DNA from: Gammaproteobacteria bacterium
GTDB taxonomy: Bacteria; Pseudomonadota; Gammaproteobacteria; SURF-13
Direction of reading: 5' to 3'
DNA length: 6,738 nt
Assembly: GCA_023381235.1 (NCBI GenBank)
Contig: JAMCTV010000145.1
Coordinates: forward strand, 1 to 6,738
Position 1 is the first letter of the stretch, and each line of letters begins with the position of its first letter. Under the pieces are notes generated by a model. The model searched no databases, was not told the origin of the DNA, and saw only the letters and a program-made list of their open reading frames with translations. The position numbers and the translations under genes are program-made. This document shows positions 1-5,050 of this stretch, piece by piece.

Positions 1-282
1 AAAGGCTACCGTGACGTTGCGCGCGCGGTCTTCGAAATCATGCAGGAAGTAGGAGTGGATGTGCAGGCCGTCTTCGTCGTGATAGAAGCGTGCGCTGGCC
101 TCGATCTCCGCCACCTCATCGGGAGTGGGCAGCGGCTGGCCGTACACCTCGGCGATCCAGCGGCGCTCTTCCTCGCTGGGGGCGATGATGTCTATCCACA
201 CCGCCTCAGGCCGCAGTTCCTCCTTGCTCTCTACCTGCTGCTGCTCCAGGCGGCCATGAAACGGAATGAAGGCGGTAATCAC
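1..282 (-). CDS. corA: CorA-family magnesium/divalent cation transporter, N-terminal part (3' end off window)
   Basis: Reading the minus strand from a GTG at 282 gives 94 open codons to the window edge. The protein starts VITAFIPFHGRL and contains VWIDI (residues 28-32) followed by P-S-EEE, then LPTPDEVAEIEASARFY (51-67). This VWIDL...P-EEE...LPT-x-EE-x-EIE-x-S-R-Y pattern is typical of the cytoplasmic alpha/beta domain at the N terminus of CorA channels, which carry Mg2+ (or Co2+/Ni2+) across the inner membrane. The two transmembrane helices and the GMN motif would lie beyond the window, so function rests on the N-terminal domain only. GTG 282 is chosen because the family usually starts M-I-x-A-F; a GGGG lies 6 nt upstream. 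The frame stays open to a GTG at 315, which would add 11 residues without family-like sequence. It follows HPr after an 89-bp gap; related clusters often carry an MgtE-type Mg transporter near this place (from memory). Confidence 0.82.
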   Translation of the reverse strand, partial: MITAFIPFHGRLEQQQVESKEELRPEAVWIDIIAPSEEERRWIAEVYGQPLPTPDEVAEIEASARFYHDEDGLHIHSYFLHDFEDRARNVTVAF

Positions 283-315
283 ATGTAGCCCCGTAGAGAT
301 TCTTCGACGTGGCAC

Positions 316-344
316 ATGTTAAGCCGCTTTACGCCACAGGGCAA
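316..344 (-). promoter_or_regulatory. Weak sigma-70-like promoter candidate for corA
   Basis: On the minus strand, TTGCCC (344-339) and TAACAT (321-316) are separated by exactly 17 bases. Each hexamer matches 4 of 6 positions of the sigma-70 consensus. Transcription would begin near 309, leaving about 27 nt before the GTG at 282. The gap between HPr and corA is 89 bp, larger than most joins in this cluster, so a separate promoter is plausible. The match is weak and could be chance. Confidence 0.22.
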
Positions 345-371
345 TGACGCGATACAAGAAACCCGGTTGTT

Positions 372-641
372 TCACTCCGCCTCGCCGAAACCTGCCTCGA
401 CCAGCCCTGCCAGCGCCTCCACCGCCTGCCCGGCGTCCGCCCCTTCGGCGCTGATTTCAAGCTGCACACCGAGCCCCGCGGCGAGCATCATCACCCCCAT
501 GATGCTCTTGCCGTTCACGCGCTGCTCGCCGCGCGCGAGTTCGATGTGGCTGTCGAATTGGGAAGCGAGCGTGACAAACCTGGCGGCAGCGCGCGCGTGC
601 AGGCCCAGTTTGTTGCGAATCACAACCTGACGGCGGATCAC
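372..641 (-). CDS. ptsH: HPr family phosphocarrier protein (PTS)
   Basis: HPr accepts phosphate from Enzyme I on a histidine and passes it to EIIA proteins; in the cytoplasm it also serves as a regulator when phosphorylated on a serine by HprK. The motif NKLGLHARAA holds the active histidine and VNGKSIMG holds the regulatory serine. I place the start at GTG 641, giving 89 residues, because this puts the histidine at position 15 and the serine at position 46, exactly as in characterised HPr proteins, and leaves 4 nt after the upstream EIIA stop. An in-frame GTG at 665 would add 8 residues and overlap EIIA by 20 nt. An AAGG lies 11 nt before GTG 641, a rather long spacing. Both phosphorylation sites are intact. 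It is probably the carrier for the neighbouring EIIA-Man and PtsN proteins; whether it is better called ptsH or ptsO/npr cannot be settled from sequence alone. Confidence 0.93.
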   Translation of the reverse strand: MIRRQVVIRNKLGLHARAAARFVTLASQFDSHIELARGEQRVNGKSIMGVMMLAAGLGVQLEISAEGADAGQAVEALAGLVEAGFGEAE

Positions 642-645
642 TCCA

Positions 646-1047
646 TCAACCGCCTTCGCTGCCACACAGCAGTACGCCGTCCTTGCCGCCGGAAAGCGCC
701 TTGTCGGCGATTTCGTTGAGAGTCAGCCGCGGGTAATTGAGCACGCGGATCAGCATGGGCAGATTCAGCCCCGCCACCGCCTTGACCGGATGCACGCCCT
801 CCAGTAAACCGCAGGCGATGTTGCTCGGCGTGGAGCCGTAGATATCGGTGAGCACCAGCACGCCCTCGCCCTGATCCAGTATCTGCACCAGTTGCCGCGC
901 CTTGGCCAGCAGCGCGCGCGGATCGCTGTTCTGCGACACCGGCAGCACCTCGGTGGCCAGCGGGCACATACCCAGCATGGAAGTCGCGGTGGCGAGCAGG
1001 TCGGCGCCGATCTGGTTGTGCGTGACGAGCAGCAGCCCTACGGTCAT
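646..1047 (-). CDS. PTS EIIA component, mannose/fructose family (soluble, stand-alone)
   Basis: This 133-residue protein is a single EIIA-Man-type domain, which takes phosphate from HPr. His10 in LLVTH is the expected phosphorylation site, and TDIYGSTPSNIA (67-78) is the conserved Asp/Gly-Ser-Thr-Pro segment next to it. No EIIB, EIIC or EIID partner follows, so it probably does not transport a sugar but acts as a regulatory or phosphate-sink branch of the nitrogen-related PTS; this is inference from context. It starts at ATG 1047 with only a distant GGAG (12 nt away) as ribosome-binding site. The gene ends 4 nt before the HPr start, so the two are almost certainly cotranscribed. Unlike the tightly joined genes upstream, it is separated from rapZ by 208 bp of palindromic sequence, so its expression may be partly independent. 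Confidence 0.92.
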   Translation of the reverse strand: MTVGLLLVTHNQIGADLLATATSMLGMCPLATEVLPVSQNSDPRALLAKARQLVQILDQGEGVLVLTDIYGSTPSNIACGLLEGVHPVKAVAGLNLPMLIRVLNYPRLTLNEIADKALSGGKDGVLLCGSEGG

Positions 1048-1060
1048 GTATGCTTAACAC

Positions 1061-1078
1061 TCCGCGGTTTTCCGCGGA
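1061..1078 (-). other. Short stem-loop in the EIIA leader
   Basis: TCCGCGG (1061-1067) pairs perfectly with CCGCGGA (1072-1078) around a 4-base loop. On the minus strand the stem ends 13 nt before the EIIA start codon, inside the would-be 5' leader and next to the only GGAG. It might affect translation initiation; there is no T-run, so it is not a standard terminator. Confidence 0.4.
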
Positions 1079-1085
1079 TTCCTTG

Positions 1086-1101
1086 GCAATGGGGTTTCCA
1101 A
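1086..1101 (-). promoter_or_regulatory. Possible sigma-54 (-24/-12) promoter before the EIIA-HPr genes
   Basis: The minus strand reads TTGG, eight bases, then TTGC, so GG (1099-1098) and GC (1087-1086) are separated by the required 10 bases. The CAC that normally follows GG is AAA here, so the -24 box is only partly conserved. Initiation would fall near 1074, about 27 nt ahead of the EIIA ATG. The site straddles the left end of the palindromic element at 1098-1220. It is a plausible but unproven candidate. Confidence 0.28.
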
Positions 1102-1105
1102 AGGG

Positions 1106-1131
1106 GAGAGGCGCAGCAAGGCTGCGCTCTC
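1106..1131. repeat. Stem-loop with 11 paired bases inside the palindromic element
   Basis: GAGA at 1106-1109 pairs with TCTC at 1128-1131 and GCGCAGC at 1111-1117 pairs with GCTGCGC at 1121-1127; G1110 is bulged and AAG is the loop. The structure can form in either strand's RNA. No T-rich tail follows in either direction. Confidence 0.55.
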
Positions 1132-1156
1132 GCATCCTGCTTCGCTTACAAGCCCA

Positions 1157-1190
1157 GGCAAACCTAGGGTTTGCCATCCCTGGCAAACCC
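1157..1190. repeat. Triple inverted/direct repeat GGCAAACC with two mutually exclusive hairpins
   Basis: GGCAAACC (1157-1164) can pair with GGTTTGCC (1168-1175), or GGGTTTGCC (1167-1175) can pair over 9 perfect bases with GGCAAACCC (1182-1190) around a 6-base loop. The middle arm is shared, so only one hairpin forms at a time. The centre GCCATCCCTGGC resembles the common intergenic palindromes of several gammaproteobacteria (from memory). It may be a simple repeat remnant rather than a switch. Confidence 0.55.
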
Positions 1191-1220
1191 GTTCGGTGCG
1201 TTGCACCTCCCCCCCTTTGG

Positions 1221-1251
1221 TCGCCCGCGCGATTTTACATCGCGCGGGCGA
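1221..1251 (-). other. Perfect 13-bp stem-loop just after rapZ
   Basis: TCGCCCGCGCGAT (1221-1233) is the exact reverse complement of 1239-1251, with a 5-base loop. In the minus-strand transcript it begins 4 nt after the rapZ stop codon. The stem is very GC-rich, but it is followed by CCAAAGGGG and not by a U-tract, so a standard intrinsic terminator is unlikely. It could protect the 3' end of the upstream transcript or lower read-through into the EIIA-HPr genes. Confidence 0.6.
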
Positions 1252-1255
1252 GAAA

Positions 1256-2107
1256 TCAGGCCAGGTCCCGGTGGCGCACCAGCACATTATCGCGCGTTTG
1301 GCGGAAATGGTCAGCCAGTTTCTCGCTGAAATACACCGAGCGGTGGCGCCCGCCGGTGCAGCCCAGCGCCACAGTCATGTAACTGCGCGGTTCGCTCTCG
1401 TACAGCGGCAGCCAACCCAGCAAAAAATCGCGCAGCGTCTGGTACATGCGCGTCACCTGAGGTTGCGCCTCCAGGTAGCGCGCCACCGCCTCGTCGCGTC
1501 CGGTGAGCGGGCGCAACTCCGGTTGCCAGTGCGGGTTGGGCAGGCAGCGCAGATCGAACACCAAATCGGCGTCCGAGGGAATGCCGTTTTTATAGGCGAA
1601 CGAGAGCAGCAGCAGCGACATACGCGCGGGCGCGGCCTTCTCCACCCGCTCGCGCACGCGCTCGCGCAGTTGATGGATGGTCAACTGGCTGGTGTCGAGG
1701 CGCGCAGCATGGGCCGCCATCGGCTCCAGCAGTTTGCGCTCCTGCGCGATGGCCTCAGGCAGCGAACCGCCCAGTCGCGTCAGCGGATGTTTGCGCCGCG
1801 TCTCACTGAAGCGCTTGATCAGCGTCTTGTCGTCGGCGTCGAGAAACAGGATTTCGCAGTTCAAACCGGAGCCTCTGAACTCCTCGATCAGCGCCGGGAA
1901 TTGCTGGAAGTCCTCGCTCAAATTGCGCGCGTCTATGCCCACCGCGGCGCGCTGCACACGGCGCACGCCGCCGATCATCTGCGCGGCAAACGCCGACAAC
2001 AGGCTGAGCGGCAGATTGTCTATGCAGTAGTAATCCAGGTCTTCCAGCGCCTGCAAGGCGCTGGTCTTGCCCGACCCGGAGAGACCACTGACTATGATGA
2101 GACGCAT
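1256..2107 (-). CDS. rapZ: RapZ family RNase adapter / nucleotide-binding protein
   Basis: The 283-residue product matches the length of RapZ (284 in E. coli). A P-loop GLSGSGKT lies at residues 8-15 and YYCIDNLP follows shortly after, the normal RapZ N-terminal hallmark; GIDARN lies near residue 58. The C-terminal half ends with GCTGGRHRSV (249-258), the conserved segment of the domain that binds RNA and metabolites. In E. coli RapZ binds glucosamine-6-phosphate and presents the small RNA GlmZ to RNase E, thereby tuning glmS and cell-envelope precursor supply; whether the same RNAs exist here is unknown. The gene starts at ATG 2107, 2 nt after the hprK stop, with no strong ribosome-binding site, suggesting translational coupling. 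Its position between hprK and the EIIA gene is the usual one in proteobacteria that keep hprK. Confidence 0.96.
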   Translation of the reverse strand: MRLIIVSGLSGSGKTSALQALEDLDYYCIDNLPLSLLSAFAAQMIGGVRRVQRAAVGIDARNLSEDFQQFPALIEEFRGSGLNCEILFLDADDKTLIKRFSETRRKHPLTRLGGSLPEAIAQERKLLEPMAAHAARLDTSQLTIHQLRERVRERVEKAAPARMSLLLLSFAYKNGIPSDADLVFDLRCLPNPHWQPELRPLTGRDEAVARYLEAQPQVTRMYQTLRDFLLGWLPLYESEPRSYMTVALGCTGGRHRSVYFSEKLADHFRQTRDNVLVRHRDLA

Positions 2108-2109
2108 GC

Positions 2110-2646
2110 TTATCGGCCGGCCTGCCGCAACGCGCTGGCATGCCGCTCCATGAATTCATGCTGCGCCTGATGGCCTTTCAATCGCAGCTTGTGATGACGC
2201 ACCAACGCCTCGATCCAGGGCGCGGCGCTGTAACCTTGCGCGAGAGACAACGTAAGCCGCGGCACTGCCACGCCAAGCACGTCTTGCGTTTGATAATCAG
2301 GGCCGTGTAGGTTGTGCGCCACGGGGGCGCGACGTGCTTGCAGTTCGATGATGAGATCAAGCGTCACGCGTTCGCGCAGCGCGGCGGCGCCGTACAACGC
2401 GCGCAGATCAAACAGGCCCAGGCCCTGCACCTCGATAAAGTCACGCAGCAGCGCGGGACAGCGCCCCTCTGGCTTGCCATCCGCATCCAGTTGAAACTCC
2501 GGCGCGTCATCAGCCACCAGACGCGCGCCGCGCTGAATCAACTCCAGGGCGCTGGCGCTTTTACCGGCGCCGCTTGCGCCGCTAAGCAGCACTCCCAGCC
2601 CCTCCGCTTCGAGCAATACACCGTGCAGCGTGACGGCGCCATTCAT
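2110..2646 (-). CDS. hprK: Short HPr kinase/phosphorylase-like protein (kinase domain only, divergent motifs)
   Basis: HprK/P phosphorylates and dephosphorylates HPr on the serine near position 46. The visible features are LHGVLL (residues 7-12), a P-loop GASGAGKS (23-30), RLVADD (42-47), IEVQGLGLFDLRALYG and a C-terminal EALVRHHKLRLKG, all in family order. Typical HprK has about 310 residues with an N-terminal domain of about 130; this protein has 178 and starts almost directly at the kinase domain, as in the short alphaproteobacterial forms. Three departures from the usual pattern, as I recall it, are Ala instead of Glu after the P-loop Ser, Gln instead of Arg in the EVRGLGI signature, and QGYS where a PGRN loop is expected. 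Start ATG 2646 overlaps the ptsN stop (ATGA); a TTG at 2661 is less likely. Activity may be altered, kinase-only or lost; the frame is intact, so it is not an obvious pseudogene. Confidence 0.85.
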   Translation of the reverse strand: MNGAVTLHGVLLEAEGLGVLLSGASGAGKSASALELIQRGARLVADDAPEFQLDADGKPEGRCPALLRDFIEVQGLGLFDLRALYGAAALRERVTLDLIIELQARRAPVAHNLHGPDYQTQDVLGVAVPRLTLSLAQGYSAAPWIEALVRHHKLRLKGHQAQHEFMERHASALRQAGR

Positions 2647-3101
2647 GATCGAGAGCGCCAACGGGTAAGCAAATCAAACAGCTCTGCGCCGGATCTGGCC
2701 TGGCGCAACTCTTCGCGCAGCATTTTGTCGCGCATCATCTCGGCCAGCAGGGCGAGGGCCTGCAGGTGTTCCTCGTTGGATTGTTCCGGCACCAGCAGGG
2801 CGAACAGCAGGTCCACCGGCTGTTTGTCCGGGGCGTCGTAGTCCACCGCCTTGGGCAGGTGCACAAACGCGCCCAGCACGGTACCGGCGCGTTTGAGCCG
2901 CCCGTGCGGAATAGCCACTCCGTATCCCAGGCCGGTGCCGCCCAGGCGCTCGCGCGCGAGCAGGCTTTCGTAAACTTCGCCCGGGGTCAGGTCCGTGCCG
3001 TGGGTGAGTAATTCGCTCAGCAACTCCAGGGCGCGTTTCTTACTCCCCGCCTGCACCCCATCGGCAATGCGCTCCGGGGCGAGAAAATCGGTGAGTTTCA
3101 T
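2643..3101 (-). CDS. ptsN: Nitrogen-regulatory PTS EIIA protein (EIIA-Ntr)
   Basis: This 152-residue protein is a single fructose/mannitol-type EIIA domain. The motif GGTGLGYGVAIPHGR contains the phosphorylated histidine, His66 here, preceded by the family's ARERLG segment. EIIA-Ntr receives phosphate from an HPr/NPr-type carrier and acts by binding other proteins (potassium transport, sensor kinases and nitrogen or envelope control in studied species) rather than by moving sugar. Its length and position after rpoN and hpf are standard. ATG 3101 is used; it has no purine-rich Shine-Dalgarno sequence, since the bases just before it read CTTCTCCC, which is unusual for this cluster. It lies 54 bp after hpf, and its stop overlaps the hprK start by 4 nt, indicating cotranslation with hprK. 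Confidence 0.96.
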   Translation of the reverse strand: MKLTDFLAPERIADGVQAGSKKRALELLSELLTHGTDLTPGEVYESLLARERLGGTGLGYGVAIPHGRLKRAGTVLGAFVHLPKAVDYDAPDKQPVDLLFALLVPEQSNEEHLQALALLAEMMRDKMLREELRQARSGAELFDLLTRWRSRS

Positions 3102-3155
3102 GGGAGAAGGCTAAAACACGCCAAGGATTGATGGGGCAGGCTGATAGAGCGGCTG

Positions 3156-3482
3156 CTAATCGTGCTTCTGATTTTTCAACGCCCCTTGCGCGCGGTGATG
3201 ATCGGTAAGCTTTTCCTTGTGGCGTTTGATCTGGCGGTCCAGCTTGTCGGCCAGGGCGTCTATCGCCGCGTACATGTCCGCCTCCACCGCATCCGCATGC
3301 AGGCTTGCGCCGCTGGCGTTGATCGTGGCCTCGGCCTTCTGGCGCTGCTTTTCAACGCTCAGGATGATCTTGATATCGGTCATGTTGTCGAAGTGACGTT
3401 CGATACGATCCAATTTGTCCATTACGTAGCTGCGCAACGCGGGTGTCACCTCGACGTGGTGCCCGCTGAGGGTAATCTGCAT
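3156..3482 (-). CDS. hpf: Ribosome hibernation promoting factor, short form (HPF/YhbH)
   Basis: The 108-residue protein starts MQITLSGHHVEVTPALRSYV and carries the HPF/YfiA fold: beta strand, helix with KLDRIERHF (about 23-31), strands with KIILSVEK, then DMYAAIDALADKLDRQIKRHKEK, whose basic helix contacts 16S rRNA. HPF binds the A/P sites of the small subunit and favours 100S dimers or inactive 70S ribosomes in stationary phase. It is close to the short E. coli form (95 residues) plus a small charged tail, and lacks the extra C-terminal dimerisation domain of long HPF. An AAGGA lies 11 nt before ATG 3482. It sits 28 bp after rpoN, the conserved arrangement, and is probably cotranscribed with it; a sigma-54 promoter ahead of rpoN would therefore also affect hpf. 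Confidence 0.96.
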   Translation of the reverse strand: MQITLSGHHVEVTPALRSYVMDKLDRIERHFDNMTDIKIILSVEKQRQKAEATINASGASLHADAVEADMYAAIDALADKLDRQIKRHKEKLTDHHRAQGALKNQKHD

Positions 3483-3510
3483 AGAGTGTTATTTCCTTGG
3501 GTGACGTTGG

Positions 3511-5004
3511 TCAGACCAGGTGTTTGCGCTCATTGGAGGGTGGAATCGCCATGGCCTCCCGGTATTTTGCCACAGTTCGGCGCGCAACGTTAATGCCCTG
3601 ACTCACCAGCAGCTCCGCGATCTTGCTGTCGCTCAAGGGTTTGCCGGTATGCTCGGCGGCCACCAGTTTTTTAATCAGGGCGCGGATCGCGGTGGCGGAA
3701 CATTCGCCGCCGCTCTCGGTACTCACGTGGCTGGAAAAGAAATATTTGAGTTCAAACACCCCGCGCGGGGTATGCAGGTATTTCTGGCGCGTAACGCGCG
3801 AGATGGTGGACTCGTGCATGCCCAGCGCCTCGGCCACATCGTGCAGCACCAGCGGCCGCATCGCCTCCTCGCCGTGCTCCAGAAAATCGCGCTGCCGCTC
3901 CACAATGCAGCGCGCCACGCGCAGCAGGGTCTCGTTGCGGCTTTGCAGGCTCTTCAGGAACCAGCGCGCCTCCTGCAGGTGATTCTTCAGGCAGTTGTTA
4001 TCCAGGCTGTTATTGGCACGCCGGATCAGGCTGGCATACTGATGGTTGATGCGCAGCTTGGGCGTCGCCTCCGGGTTCAGGGTGACGCGCCAGCGGCTTT
4101 TTTGCTTGCGCACGTACACGTCGGGGACTATGTAATCGGCGTGGCGCTGGGCGATTTGCTCACCGGGGCGCGGATGGAGGGACTGGATCAGTTGCACCAC
4201 CTCGCGTAACTCTTCTTCGCCGAGCTTCATGCGCCGCATCAATTGCGCGTAATCGCGGCTACCGAGCAGCGGCAGATAATCGTCCACCAGACGGCGCGCC
4301 GCCTCCAGGCGAGGGGTGGTATCGGGGCAGTGTTGCAGTTGGATCAGCAGGCATTCTCGCAGATCGCGCGCCGCCACGCCAAGCGGGTCGAAGCGCTGCA
4401 CGCGGTGCAGCACCGCCGCTATCGCTTCCGGGGTAACATCTTCTTCGGACAGTTCCGCGGCCAGGCCTTTCTGTATTTCCTCCAGGCTTTCGCTGAGATA
4501 ACCGTCGTCATTGACCGCGTCAATGATCGCCTCGGCGATGGCGCGGTCGCTGTCGTTCATGGGCGTGAGCCGCAACTGCCACTGCAGGTGCTCGCGCAGC
4601 GTTTCGACTTGTCCGCTTAAATTTTCATACTCGCGGCCCTCCTGGTCGGAAGCGCCGGAGGGCACGGCGGAGAAGGATTCATGGGTCTCTTCCCAGTCAT
4701 TCTCCGCAAACGCTTCCCCGGCCTCCTGGGTTTTGGGTTCTTCTGAAGACGCATCAGACGCGTCGTTTTGTTCAGCCTGGTGAGCGGCGGGTGGAGTGTC
4801 ATAGGAAGGAGCGGACATCAGGCGGTCTGACGGGATATCGGCACTCTCATCTTCGGCCAATTCCAGCATCAGATTGGAGTCCAGGGCTTCCTGAATTTCG
4901 CCCTGCAATTCCAGTGTGGACAACTGCAACAGGCGGATCGCCTGCTGCAACTGGGGGGTCATGGTCAGATGCTGACCCAGGCGCAGTTGTATCGCTTGCT
5001 TCAT
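3511..5004 (-). CDS. rpoN: RNA polymerase sigma-54 factor
   Basis: The 497-residue product (477 in E. coli) has the full sigma-54 layout. Region I (about 1-50) is the Gln/Leu-rich LRLGQHLTMTPQLQQAIRLLQ segment that senses activators. Region II (about 51-125) is an acidic linker rich in Glu, Asp and Ser. Region III contains the core-binding domain, a helix-turn-helix (LHDVAEALGMHESTISRVTR, from 387) and the RpoN box ARRTVAKYRE (474-483), which reads the -24 element. It directs transcription from -24/-12 promoters with ATP-driven enhancer-binding proteins. ATG 5004 is chosen because translation then starts MKQAIQLRLGQ, as in homologues; the frame runs on upstream only to a TTG at 5067 with unrelated residues. 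There is no clear Shine-Dalgarno sequence. Directly upstream (5067-5051) lies a strong match to its own promoter consensus, suggesting autoregulation. Confidence 0.98.
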   Translation of the reverse strand: MKQAIQLRLGQHLTMTPQLQQAIRLLQLSTLELQGEIQEALDSNLMLELAEDESADIPSDRLMSAPSYDTPPAAHQAEQNDASDASSEEPKTQEAGEAFAENDWEETHESFSAVPSGASDQEGREYENLSGQVETLREHLQWQLRLTPMNDSDRAIAEAIIDAVNDDGYLSESLEEIQKGLAAELSEEDVTPEAIAAVLHRVQRFDPLGVAARDLRECLLIQLQHCPDTTPRLEAARRLVDDYLPLLGSRDYAQLMRRMKLGEEELREVVQLIQSLHPRPGEQIAQRHADYIVPDVYVRKQKSRWRVTLNPEATPKLRINHQYASLIRRANNSLDNNCLKNHLQEARWFLKSLQSRNETLLRVARCIVERQRDFLEHGEEAMRPLVLHDVAEALGMHESTISRVTRQKYLHTPRGVFELKYFFSSHVSTESGGECSATAIRALIKKLVAAEHTGKPLSDSKIAELLVSQGINVARRTVAKYREAMAIPPSNERKHLV

Positions 5005-5050
5005 CGTTAGGTAAAACCGCAGACCTGCTTTAAGTATTAAACGGGGGTCG

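Larger units (their letters stand above)
1098..1220. mobile_element. MITE/REP-like palindromic element with ~20-bp terminal inverted repeats
   Basis: The left end begins CCAAAGGGG (1098-1106) and the right end finishes CCCCTTTGG (1212-1220), a perfect 9-bp inverted match. With one gap, the repeat extends inward to about 20 bp at each end (1098-1117 against 1200-1220) with about 17 matches. The interior is palindromic: GCGCAGC/GCTGCGC (1111-1127), and three alternating copies of GGCAAACC or its complement at 1157-1164, 1168-1175 and 1182-1189. It codes for nothing convincing and I see no clear target-site duplication. The layout fits a small non-autonomous element or a dispersed intergenic palindrome inserted between rapZ and the EIIA gene. 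Copy number elsewhere in the genome is unknown. Confidence 0.5.

Noticed and set aside
283..315. Longer CorA start at GTG 315
   Set aside because: The added residues (VPRRRISTGLH) do not look like the CorA N terminus, while GTG 282 gives the expected start and has a GGGG at normal spacing.
310..324. Plus-strand TGGCAC with GG-N10-GC, looking like a sigma-54 promoter
   Set aside because: The -12 side reads AAGC instead of TTGC and it would point antisense into HPr, with no plus-strand gene to serve.
358..373. Inverted repeat GAAAC/GTTTC over the HPr stop codon as a terminator
   Set aside because: Only 5 bp of mostly A-T pairs, and just TTG after it; too weak for an intrinsic terminator.
638..1186. 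A minus-strand frame of 182 codons overlapping the EIIA gene
   Set aside because: It is a shifted frame of EIIA running into the palindromic gap; its Arg/Ala/Gly-rich translation has no family pattern, whereas the EIIA frame keeps His10 and the GSTP motif.
1196..2170. A 324-codon open frame on the plus strand opposite rapZ
   Set aside because: It lies antisense to a full-length, motif-complete RapZ. High GC leaves few stops in the opposite frame, and the translation (rich in Arg, Gln, Ala, His) shows no domain.
2643..2661. HprK start at TTG 2661
   Set aside because: TTG is a rare start and there is a clean ATG at 2646 in an ATGA overlap with ptsN, the standard coupled arrangement.
3102..3155. 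TTGG...GC pattern in the hpf-ptsN gap as a sigma-54 promoter
   Set aside because: The GG-GC spacing is 9 bases instead of 10, and the TTGC half is missing.
3520..4209. A 229-codon plus-strand open frame inside rpoN
   Set aside because: It is the reverse frame of the sigma-54 C-terminal region, which contains the intact RpoN box and helix-turn-helix; no ribosome-binding site or recognisable motif.
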